A stretch of 5,084 nucleotides of DNA from Pseudomonadota bacterium (lineage in GTDB: Bacteria > SAR324 > XYD2-FULL-50-16 > JAHJRI01), in assembly GCA_022360105.1 (NCBI GenBank), contig JAKSDL010000103.1, positions 1-5,084 on the forward strand, read 5' to 3'. Shown here one piece after another: positions 1-5,002 of this stretch (positions within the stretch are counted from its first letter, which is position 1; every line of letters begins with the position of its first letter). The position numbers and the translations under genes are program-made. The notes under the pieces were generated by a model. It was given only the letters and a program-made list of their open reading frames with translations. It made no database searches and was not told the DNA's origin.

Positions 1-306
1 TTGCCGCGCTCGATGAACGGAATTGTCAGCGGCATTGTTCTTTCCATCGGCCGTTGTGCTGAGGATACAGCGGTGATCATGTTGACCGGTGTCGTGGCGA
101 CAGCCGGGATACCCAAATCTTTGTTTGGAAGCTACGAAGCATTGCCGTTCTATATTTATTACATATCTTCACAATACTCCGATCAGCAGGAACTGCAGAA
201 AGGTTTTGGTGCCGCTTTGATCCTGCTGGCACTCTGCGGTATGCTTCTGGCTTTGGCGTTGCTGATAAAAAAGAGGTTCCGATCATCCGATTTTTCGATT
301 TTGTAA
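1..306 (+). CDS. pstA: Phosphate ABC transporter permease, PstA-like (3' part only)
   Basis: This is the C-terminal 101 residues of a gene that begins left of the window; the TTG at base 1 is an internal codon, not a start. The fragment opens with LPRSMNGIVSGIVLSIGR, which matches the conserved cytoplasmic-loop and helix region of PstA/PstC permeases (usual form LPxAxxGIxTGxILxxxR), followed by a hydrophobic stretch (residues 25-38) and a last membrane helix (about 68-89, rich in Leu/Ala) ending in a basic KKRFR tail. By family knowledge it would form half of the inner-membrane channel of a high-affinity phosphate importer. The usual GETAP-type motif reads AEDTAV here, so this is a divergent member. 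The stop lies 13 bases before the ATG of the ATPase gene, consistent with one operon. Assignment to PstA rather than PstC rests on its position next to pstB. Confidence 0.8.
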   Translation: MPRSMNGIVSGIVLSIGRCAEDTAVIMLTGVVATAGIPKSLFGSYEALPFYIYYISSQYSDQQELQKGFGAALILLALCGMLLALALLIKKRFRSSDFSIL

Positions 307-319
307 TCCATTGGCTTTT

Positions 320-1027
320 ATGAATTTCACTCGCAGCAAAATAACTCTTGAAAATCTCTCCTTCCGGTATCATGACCGGACAATTCTTGATGAAACGTCA
401 TACTGTTTCCCTGAAAACTCCATCACAGCCATAGTCGGGCCTTCGGGGATTGGGAAATCCACCTCCTTAATGCTGTTTAACCGCCTGTGGGAATCGATCC
501 CGGGAGCTAAAATGACAGGAAAGGTATCTGTTTTATTGGATGGATCAATGACCGATATTTATGCCTCCTCCTGTTCACTGCCTTATTTACGCAAAAAAGT
601 GGGGACCGTGTTTCAGGTTCCTAATCCGCTTCCAATGAGCATCTTCAAAAACGTGGCCTTTCCCTTGAAATTGTCGGGAGAAAAAAACAAAGAGAAAATT
701 CGTGCTGAAGTGGAATCGGCTCTAAAAAGGTCCTTTCTTTGGGATGAAGTGAAGGATCGGTTGAATCGCAACGCCCTGGAATTGTCCGGGGGACAGCAGC
801 AGCGCTTATGCGTGGCCAGGGCCTTGATTTTAAATCCTGAAGTGTTATTGCTGGATGAGCCAACCTCTTCTTTGGATAAAACCTCTGCTAAGATTATAGA
901 AGACCTTTTAATTTCTCTCAAAGAAACATGTACTTTGCTTTTGGTCTCCCACTACCAGGAGCAGGTGCAACGGGTCGCCGATCAGGCCTTGGAGTTGGCA
1001 GACAAAAAATTTTGCCCGATATCCTGA
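320..1027 (+). CDS. pstB: Phosphate ABC transporter ATP-binding protein, PstB-like
   Basis: This ATPase would power phosphate uptake on the cytoplasmic face of a Pst importer. All nucleotide-binding motifs are visible (numbering from the TTG at 311): A-loop Tyr20, Walker A GPSGIGKST (43-51), Q-loop in VFQVPNPLPMSIF (100-112), signature LSGGQQQR (158-165), Walker B VLLLDEP (178-184), D-loop SSLD (186-189) and switch His214. The Q-loop segment closely follows the PstB hallmark VFQ-PNP-P-SI, which separates it from other importers. At about 235 residues it is somewhat shorter than typical PstB (about 250-270). The ATG at 320 is preferred; a TTG at 311 in the same frame is possible, and neither has a clear Shine-Dalgarno site, so translation may be coupled to the permease stop at 304-306. 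The C-terminal part after the switch His (SHYQEQVQRVADQ) is unlike standard PstB. Confidence 0.87.
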   Translation: MNFTRSKITLENLSFRYHDRTILDETSYCFPENSITAIVGPSGIGKSTSLMLFNRLWESIPGAKMTGKVSVLLDGSMTDIYASSCSLPYLRKKVGTVFQVPNPLPMSIFKNVAFPLKLSGEKNKEKIRAEVESALKRSFLWDEVKDRLNRNALELSGGQQQRLCVARALILNPEVLLLDEPTSSLDKTSAKIIEDLLISLKETCTLLLVSHYQEQVQRVADQALELADKKFCPIS

Positions 1028-1218
1028 GCATCAGCCGTGGCGTAACATCCCGGGGAAGACGATTTACTGTCCTCTGATTAATGCGTGTTATATGCTTCGG
1101 TATAGAGAAAGGAGACATTATAAACTATCCCTGAAAGAGCACTGATCGTCAATGCACAACGCTGTCAACTACGTCCATGACAACAAATTCGTCTGCCAGG
1201 TGTTCGCATTCTTGTCGT
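1028..1218. other. Intergenic region between convergent pstB and abiEii
   Basis: This 191-bp gap lies between two convergent units. I see no convincing Rho-independent terminator for either strand. It carries one copy of a motif that recurs on the other side of the abiE unit (1065-1079). On the minus strand, about 25 codons after the AbiEii stop stay open (1149-1225, ending in TGA), without a start codon or ribosome binding site; I do not call a gene there. A purine-rich AAAGGAG at about 1108-1114 (+) is followed only by a very short frame. Confidence 0.6.
1065..1079 (+). repeat. Flanking motif, left copy (TACTGTCC-T-CTGATT)
   Basis: The 15-base sequence TACTGTCCTCTGATT matches the copy at 2889-2903 at 14 of 15 positions and lies in the same orientation. 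The two copies bracket the complete abiE unit, one in the gap downstream of abiEii and one just upstream of the abiEi operator region. It may be a dispersed intergenic repeat or the trace of an insertion; the sequence alone does not decide between them. Confidence 0.5.
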
Positions 1219-2007
1219 TTATGATTTTACAGTGGATCTTCTTAAAGGCGGCATCGAAATTGTCCCTGTCGGACTTATTTCTACAGGGTATTTTTCGATG
1301 TAAGGCAAATTGGATATTTCAACCGATTGAATTTTCGAAATGGAATAAGCTTTTACATGTCCAACTTCTCTTTCATATCCATAAAACAACCGGTTGCCAG
1401 TATTTATGCTAGTTCTGAATGACAAAGGTTCTACTGTCCTCCTCTTGCCATGATAAGTTAAGTGAATGCATACCCTGTTTGCTGCTGAAAACTGGATCTT
1501 ATTTAAATCTGATATGTCATTTCTGAAATTACTCTCTCTATTGATTTGAAAAACCTCACCAGAAACAATTTCTGCAGGAACCAATCTCTCAACTACAAGT
1601 TGACCTTCCAACCACTCAAAAAAAGGTTTCAGATCTTCCCAAAACGATCCAATTGGTGGCAGAGATGGAAGTTGATGCGCTAACATGTTTTCCCATTATC
1701 GATCAGGATAGAATTCAATACCTACAGTTTCACTTAATGAGTCAGCGATAGAATCAAATGCATCGAGAAGGAAATCCTCGTCTAAGTGGGCGTTCTCCTT
1801 TACAGTGAAGTCCAAATCTTCTGAAAACCTGAAAGTTTCGAAAAAGCACTTCTTAAGACTTGTTCCCCCTTTGAATGCCCAAGTATTTGTTGTTGGATGT
1901 GCGGAGATACCAAATAGCATCCATCCCAACACGTAATCTTTTTCAACTGTGTCGGGTCTTAAGTTTAGGTTTTTCGCAATTTTAAGGACTTCATTTTTTT
2001 CGATCAT
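1219..2007 (-). pseudogene. abiEii: Broken AbiEii-family nucleotidyltransferase toxin with C-terminal WYL-like domain
   Basis: AbiEii is the toxin of type IV abiE systems, a cytoplasmic nucleotidyltransferase. The first 103 codons (2007 to 1699) keep VEKDYVLGW (21-29), GGTSL (47-51) and SEDLDF (62-67), the G-S and D-x-D metal-site motifs of this fold. After FYPDR comes an in-frame TAA (1696-1698), then, in the same frame, WENMLAHQLPSLPPIGSFWEDL, which in intact homologues as I recall them belongs far downstream. The core between these parts, including the later catalytic motifs, is missing, probably about 150 codons. The remaining C-terminal half (ATG 1684-1686 to TAA 1219-1221) has a WYL-like domain: AANRVCIHLTYHGKRR, then VEPLSFRTS, then a strand ending KIQSVEIS. 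The start overlaps abiEi by 17 bases, and GGAAG lies 7 bases upstream. Either half could still be translated, but toxin activity is unlikely. The family call is confident; the exact deletion size is inferred. Confidence 0.85.
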
Positions 2008-2809
2008 ATTCTTTCTTCCATGAAGCGGGTACTTTTAATTTCCATTTCTCTACAATGAATTTGCCATCTGTTGTAGGATCGAAGTTTGAGTAACCGGACG
2101 ATATACGTTCATTTAGATTTTGAAATTCAATAGGTATGTCATCTATTCTAACATCGATTATCAATCCTAACCTTTTGAATATAGTTTTGTTATTTATTCT
2201 ATCAACATAATCCAGCAACTTTTTGAAATCTCGATGTTTTGTTTCGGAGTACTCCTGGAATATGTCACACACGACTGACATACCCCCGACCAGCTTTGGA
2301 TCATCCAATATATCTACAACTGTTTTAGTTGGATCGCTTACTTTGACTTTATTACTTCCATACCAGATCGTCTTGGTCCCAAAAAGCCTATCCTCTTTAA
2401 CAGTTTTTATTTTAAACCTTGTTGATCCATACACAGGATTTCTTTCCTTCAACTGTTTCGTTGAAAAATAATAAACGGTTTCAATAATTTGCTCAGACAA
2501 ATCCCAGTGTTTGATCGCACTGAATCCTGCAACATACCCGGGGTGGTATAAAGAGTGGGCAATTACGAAAGGTTCTTCGATTAGGATTTCGCTACTAGTT
2601 GAATCTATCGGTATAGGAATATAGACACCTCGTTTTACCCTGTACAACCATCCATTTGCACACCAACGAGAAAGTACTCTATTAGCTTCTGTTGACGTTA
2701 AGCCCAGGAGTTCGGCAATATCCTTGGCGCTGATTGTTCCAGGGTTTCCTTCAAGGACTTTACTTAGCCTAGCTCTTCCTAATTTTCCAATACCTGCTAA
2801 ATCATTCAT
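1991..2809 (-). CDS. abiEi: AbiEi-family type IV antitoxin and autorepressor
   Basis: This 272-residue protein appears intact. The N-terminus (about 13-66) is a winged helix-turn-helix: GTISAKDIAELLGLTSTEAN followed by RVLSRWCANGWLYRVKRG and the wing YIPIP, the hallmark of AbiEi-type DNA-binding domains. The rest (about 75-272) has the AbiEi C-terminal pattern, with HPGYVAGFSAIKHWDL (89-104), VYYFSTK (112-118) and the SDPTKTVVDILDDP segment (158-171). In studied systems AbiEi neutralises the AbiEii toxin and represses its own operon by binding inverted repeats at the promoter. The start is well supported: AGAGG lies 5 bases upstream of the ATG and a candidate operator lies directly beyond. 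The stop TGA overlaps the first codons of abiEii, indicating translational coupling. Because the partner toxin is broken, this is probably an orphan antitoxin that may still act as a repressor. Base composition is more AT-rich than in the pst genes. Confidence 0.88.
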   Translation of the reverse strand: MNDLAGIGKLGRARLSKVLEGNPGTISAKDIAELLGLTSTEANRVLSRWCANGWLYRVKRGVYIPIPIDSTSSEILIEEPFVIAHSLYHPGYVAGFSAIKHWDLSEQIIETVYYFSTKQLKERNPVYGSTRFKIKTVKEDRLFGTKTIWYGSNKVKVSDPTKTVVDILDDPKLVGGMSVVCDIFQEYSETKHRDFKKLLDYVDRINNKTIFKRLGLIIDVRIDDIPIEFQNLNERISSGYSNFDPTTDGKFIVEKWKLKVPASWKKEYDRKK

Positions 2810-2823
2810 GGCAACCTCTATTT

Positions 2824-2864
2824 AATATTCTATTTATAGCTTATATTGGCATAAATAGAATATT
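2824..2864 (-). promoter_or_regulatory. Perfect inverted repeat upstream of abiEi: probable AbiEi operator overlapping the promoter
   Basis: The arms AATATTCTATTTAT (2824-2837) and ATAAATAGAATATT (2851-2864) are perfect reverse complements over 14 bases, separated by 13 bases. The inner edge of the repeat is 15 bases upstream of the abiEi ATG, so it must overlap the promoter or leader. On the minus strand the spacer contains TATAAG and the following bases read CTATAAAT, either of which could serve as a -10 box; no good -35 box is visible. AbiEi proteins are known to bind paired inverted repeats upstream of their own gene, so autorepression is the natural reading. A weaker outer pair, ACCTCT (2814-2819) and AGAGGT (2884-2889), surrounds it; its left arm is also the ribosome binding site. 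Confidence 0.7.
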
Positions 2865-2888
2865 TTGTATAGGAAATAAATAAAGAGG

Positions 2889-2903
2889 TACTGTCCCCTG
2901 ATT
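2889..2903 (+). repeat. Flanking motif, right copy (TACTGTCC-C-CTGATT)
   Basis: TACTGTCCCCTGATT here matches 1065-1079 with a single substitution and has the same orientation. It begins 24 bases beyond the outer edge of the abiEi operator, on the promoter side of the abiE unit. The homology between the two copies ends abruptly on both sides. Confidence 0.5.
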
Positions 2904-2970
2904 TGATTTATAGATTGTGGATTTTAGATAATCGCAGCGGTTATCAGATGAATTGAGTTGCAAATAGTAG

Positions 2971-2998
2971 CTTTCAGCTGTCAGCAATCAGCGGTTAG
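2971..2998 (+). repeat. Tandem degenerate heptamers (CNNTCAG-type)
   Basis: Four consecutive 7-base units can be read: CTTTCAG, CTGTCAG, CAATCAG and CGGTTAG, with a decayed fifth (CTTTTTA) after them. The first base and the terminal AG are constant, and TCAG is shared by three units. Runs of this kind occur between genes in various bacterial genomes; their role is unclear. The fixed 7-base period is not a codon multiple, which argues against coding. Confidence 0.6.
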
Positions 2999-3008
2999 CT
3001 TTTTAGGA

Positions 3009-3047
3009 GTTGCTTCGCAACAGTGTTTTTCGCTGAAACACTGTTGC
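3009..3047. repeat. Perfect 12-bp hairpin with an alternative competing stem
   Basis: GCAACAGTGTTT (3017-3028) and AAACACTGTTGC (3036-3047) pair perfectly around a 7-base loop. Just upstream, GTTGC (3009-3013) can instead pair with GCAAC (3017-3021) across TTC, so the first five bases of the long stem have two possible partners. No T-run follows on either strand within a few bases, so an intrinsic terminator is not the obvious reading. It could be an extragenic palindromic element or a transcript-end structure for the SDR gene on the minus strand. Confidence 0.6.
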
Positions 3048-3145
3048 TGCCGAGGAATCCCGTCTGTCACACTATTCGCGCTCCTTTTTTCTGTCACGCT
3101 CCAGTCACCCTTTAACCAGGCTTTTCTTTGATCTATCGTGACTGG

Positions 3146-3166
3146 TTGCCCATTATTCAAGGGCAA
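3146..3166. repeat. Small stem-loop downstream of the SDR gene
   Basis: TTGCCC (3146-3151) and GGGCAA (3161-3166) form a 6-bp stem with a 9-base loop. On the minus strand it lies 23 bases beyond the SDR stop. A second stem, ACCCAA (3174-3179) with TTGGGT (3193-3198), straddles that stop codon. Either could help end or stabilise the SDR transcript, but neither has a T-run after it, so a terminator call is weak. Confidence 0.35.
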
Positions 3167-3188
3167 AGGTCTCACCCAACTGAATGAA

Positions 3189-4043
3189 TTAATTGGGTAG
3201 CATAGAAGATATAGGCGATGATCTGAATTTGCGAATAACCTGTTTCTGCATGGGATCCAGTAGCAACCTCGTAATCCAATTAAATGCATAAAGCCAAGTC
3301 AATCGGGGATAACGGGGAACATTGATCAGTGAGGCATTGCCTTGAAGCTTTTTTATGATCATACCAGCTGTTCTATCAACATCGACAGGCTTAAAAACAA
3401 GTTCTTCTTTCAAATCACATAACTTACCGTTATACATCGTCTTGGAATTCAAGAAGTTTGTGTCTATATAACCGGGGCATATCACCTTAACATCAACTCC
3501 ATAATCACAAGCTTCGGCCCTCAGCGCCGCCGTATGATTAATAATGGCTGCCTTGGCAGCTCCATAAGGGGCATTGGTCGAATACGACGTCAATCCGGCT
3601 AAAGAAGCTATGTTGATTATCTGTCCGGAGCCTTGCTTTCTCATTTGTGCGAATGCCAACAACGAACCTTGTGCTGCACCGAAGTAGTTAACGGAAAAGA
3701 TCCTATTCCATAAAGACATATCAAAATCGTCAAGGCTGGAGTCAAGCTTGGCTAAATCAAGTGCTTCTCCGCGAACATTGTAACCTGCGCCGTTAATGAG
3801 AATATCTAAGCGACCATAGGTGGATACCACATCAAGTATGAGACTTTTGAAATGATGTTCCTTTGTCACATCTAAATGGACTTTCGAAAGCTGTTGAGAC
3901 GTTGAAAGCTCACCGTGTTTGCTGTTTTTGATGTCAGCTGAAATTACAGTAGCTCCAAGGTCGATCAACCTGGTGGAAAGAGACAGACAAATTCCGGAAG
4001 CTGCTCCTGTGATCAGGACAATTTTGTCTTTAAAAGATTTCAT
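3189..4043 (-). CDS. Short-chain dehydrogenase/reductase (SDR), substrate unknown
   Basis: This is a classical-type SDR of 284 residues, a cytoplasmic NAD(P)-dependent oxidoreductase by family. From M1 (codon 4041-4043): Rossmann glycine loop TGAASGIC (12-19), acidic Asp37 after strand 2 (suggests NAD preference), LDVT (57-60), NGAG (84-87), structural Asn119 in SVNYFG, catalytic Ser147 in NIASLAG, Tyr160 and Lys164 in YGAAK, and CPGYIDTNF (189-197). Two signature positions depart from the norm: the last Gly of TGxxxGxG is Cys19, and NNAG reads NGAG. The C-terminal 40 residues (RYPRLTWLYAFNWITRLLL, then a basic tail) are hydrophobic and basic and could touch a membrane. The start is chosen because GAGGA (4050-4054) lies 6 bases before it; an upstream in-frame ATG at 4059-4061 lacks this. 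It stands alone on its strand, so the pathway cannot be inferred. Confidence 0.88.
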   Translation of the reverse strand: MKSFKDKIVLITGAASGICLSLSTRLIDLGATVISADIKNSKHGELSTSQQLSKVHLDVTKEHHFKSLILDVVSTYGRLDILINGAGYNVRGEALDLAKLDSSLDDFDMSLWNRIFSVNYFGAAQGSLLAFAQMRKQGSGQIINIASLAGLTSYSTNAPYGAAKAAIINHTAALRAEACDYGVDVKVICPGYIDTNFLNSKTMYNGKLCDLKEELVFKPVDVDRTAGMIIKKLQGNASLINVPRYPRLTWLYAFNWITRLLLDPMQKQVIRKFRSSPISSMLPN

Positions 4044-4049
4044 GATTAT

Positions 4050-4054
4050 TCCTC
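4050..4054 (-). promoter_or_regulatory. Ribosome binding site deciding the SDR start
   Basis: On the minus strand GAGGA precedes the ATG at 4041-4043 by 6 bases. Because it lies inside the six codons that the upstream ATG (4059-4061) would add, it favours the shorter 284-residue protein. Confidence 0.6.
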
Positions 4055-4104
4055 GTAACATTTTGTATTAGCTTGCCTATTTAGCAAACTAAAGAATTGA
4101 AAAG

Positions 4105-4248
4105 ATGCCAAAAGCTGACTCATCTAAGACGACGTTTTTGCAAGATGGTTTTAAGGTTTTATTGGCGTTTGCTTCAGTTTTTGTGCAGGAGGGGTTTAAA
4201 AATTTTAGAGGTTCAACTGTAAATGATGTTTTGAAACCTTTCATTTGA
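4105..4248 (+). CDS. Possible small protein, 47 residues, unknown
   Basis: The frame runs ATG (4105-4107) to TGA (4246-4248). The product begins MPKADSSKTTFLQDGFKV, continues with a hydrophobic segment LLAFASVFV (19-27), then QEGFKNFRGSTVNDVLKPFI. The mix of residues looks like real protein rather than a random frame, with a short hydrophobic core flanked by charged residues. I do not recognise the family. Against it: only a weak purine-rich stretch (GAATTGAAAAG) lies before the ATG, and no promoter stands out. It is divergent from the SDR gene, with 61 bases between the two starts. It could also be the N-terminal remnant of a longer gene, since protein-like frames follow in other phases (4262-4333 and 4329-4685). 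Confidence 0.35.
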   Translation: MPKADSSKTTFLQDGFKVLLAFASVFVQEGFKNFRGSTVNDVLKPFI

Positions 4249-4305
4249 CCCGCGAGCATAGTGGTTTGAGTTGACTGATAATAACGTTGGTAAACCTATC
4301 ACCCT

Positions 4306-4328
4306 CTATCATTGGCAAAAAATGATAG
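4306..4328. repeat. Perfect 8-bp stem-loop
   Basis: CTATCATT (4306-4313) and AATGATAG (4321-4328) are perfect reverse complements around a 7-base loop. A second small palindrome, AGCTT-AAT-AAGCT (4327-4339), adjoins it. No T-run follows on either strand. It lies 57 bases after the stop of the possible 47-residue protein. Confidence 0.4.
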
Positions 4329-4685
4329 CTTAATAAGCTTGCAATTATAAAAGAAACTACAATCATCAAGAAAAAAGTTGAGCAAGTTAATGCCACAAAA
4401 AAGGCCAAAGCTTATATAACCGACAAGCATAATAGAGGAAAATTGAAAAAAATTGGGATAGATAACAGCACGTTGCACAAGAGCCTGAAGCGATGCAAGT
4501 ATCACAAGCTATTAAAACCAAATACATACTGGATTACGGTATCTGAAACATATACAATTTGCAAGAATTATCGACAATAATTACAAACGACAAGTCACGT
4601 TCTTGAAACACACATAGACAAGAGGAATAAAAATATCGGAACGGTTAAAAAAAAGGCCAGATACGACGAAAAGACTCTAAATTAA
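4329..4685 (+). pseudogene. Lysine-rich open frame with one internal TAA, possible eroded gene
   Basis: In one plus-strand frame there is no stop from 4329 to 4577, then TAA (4578-4580), then no stop until TAA at 4683-4685: 117 sense codons with a single interruption. No ATG opens it; a TTG at 4443 is the only visible alternative start codon. Segments look protein-like, for example KLKKIGIDNSTLHKSLKRC followed by KYHKLLKPNTYWITV, and after the stop HVLETHIDKRNKNIGTVKKK. The basic character could suit a nucleic-acid-binding protein, but I recognise no family. The internal TAA follows a CAA and could come from a CAA-to-TAA change. AT-rich DNA gives lysine-rich frames by chance, so this remains uncertain. 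A minus-strand frame of 68 codons (4299-4505) covers the same DNA and looks like its hydrophobic shadow. Confidence 0.3.
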
Positions 4686-5002
4686 CGACAACCCCAACAA
4701 TCCACAATCCCCAACCATTCAGATCTGACGCTACCCAAACCCATCGGGCCACCTTGCCCAATTCATCGCTCCCATGCTATCAATATCCCTGGTAAATCAG
4801 ACGTAAAAACCGCTCAGGGAAAAAAACAACCTCGGGTTTCTCTCAGGATTTATGTCCCCAAAGAAACAAATTCCCCAGGTCCGATGGTTTGTGTCCGAAT
4901 TTAAAACATACCCCCAAGCCAAAACCCCCTCTCAGCCGGTTTATCAAATCGCTGAGAGATAATTAGTGTTAGGTTTGAAAAACAGAGGTTCCAGTATAGC
5001 AA
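4686..5002. other. C-rich gene-free spacer upstream of the acetyltransferase gene
   Basis: This 317-bp stretch has no credible ORF. Its first 240 bases are strongly strand-asymmetric, with many C-runs (CCCC, CCCCC) and few G on the plus strand. It ends with an 8-bp stem-loop (4929-4958) and a short leader. I see no tRNA, terminator or clear sigma-70 promoter. Confidence 0.5.
4929..4958. repeat. Perfect 8-bp stem-loop upstream of the GNAT gene
   Basis: CTCTCAGC (4929-4936) pairs perfectly with GCTGAGAG (4951-4958) across a 14-base loop. It ends 44 bases before the acetyltransferase start, so it may lie in that gene's leader or act as an operator-type palindrome. The bases after it (ATAATTAG) lack a T-run, so it is not a typical terminator. 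Confidence 0.4.

Larger units (their letters stand above)
2904..3188. other. Gene-free structured spacer between abiEi promoter and SDR gene
   Basis: This 285-bp stretch separates the abiE promoter region from the end of the SDR gene. It contains an imperfect hairpin (GATAATC 2927-2933 with GGTTATC 2939-2945, including G-T pairs), a heptamer ladder, a strong 12-bp hairpin and two smaller stem-loops, each listed separately where clear. A minus-strand open frame runs through part of it (2981-3289), but it overlaps the SDR gene and the repeats, and its product resembles no family I know, so it is not called. Confidence 0.6.

Noticed and set aside
1149..1225. Minus-strand stop-free stretch of about 25 codons just after the AbiEii stop (product contains LADEFVVMDVVDSVV)
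   Set aside because: It has no start codon or ribosome binding site and is too short to identify; it may be a gene remnant but cannot be supported.
1152..1412. Plus-strand 86-codon open frame across the abiEii 3' end
   Set aside because: It is antisense to the WYL-like domain of the broken AbiEii, and its product has no recognisable features.
1432..1443. A third TACTGTCC match
   Set aside because: It encodes part of the conserved KRRTVEP segment of the WYL-like domain and diverges from the flanking motif after TACTGTCCTC, so it is coincidental.
2223..2471. Plus-strand 82-codon frame inside abiEi
   Set aside because: It is a shadow of the well-supported AbiEi coding sequence on the other strand.
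2889..3050. CRISPR array
   Set aside because: The heptamer units are adjacent without spacers, and no 25-40 bp direct repeats recur anywhere in the window.
2981..3289. Minus-strand 102-codon frame between the SDR gene and the heptamer repeat
   Set aside because: It overlaps the SDR 3' end and runs through the hairpin and heptamer repeat; its cysteine- and lysine-rich product resembles translated repeat DNA.
4299..4505. Minus-strand 68-codon hydrophobic frame
   Set aside because: It mirrors the lysine-rich plus-strand frame, is rich in Phe and Leu as expected from antisense AAA codons, and shows no ribosome binding site.
4786..4820. TCCCTG/CAGGGA stem followed by A-run as a terminator
   Set aside because: The stem is only 6 bp with a 23-base loop, and on the minus strand the T-run precedes rather than follows the stem.
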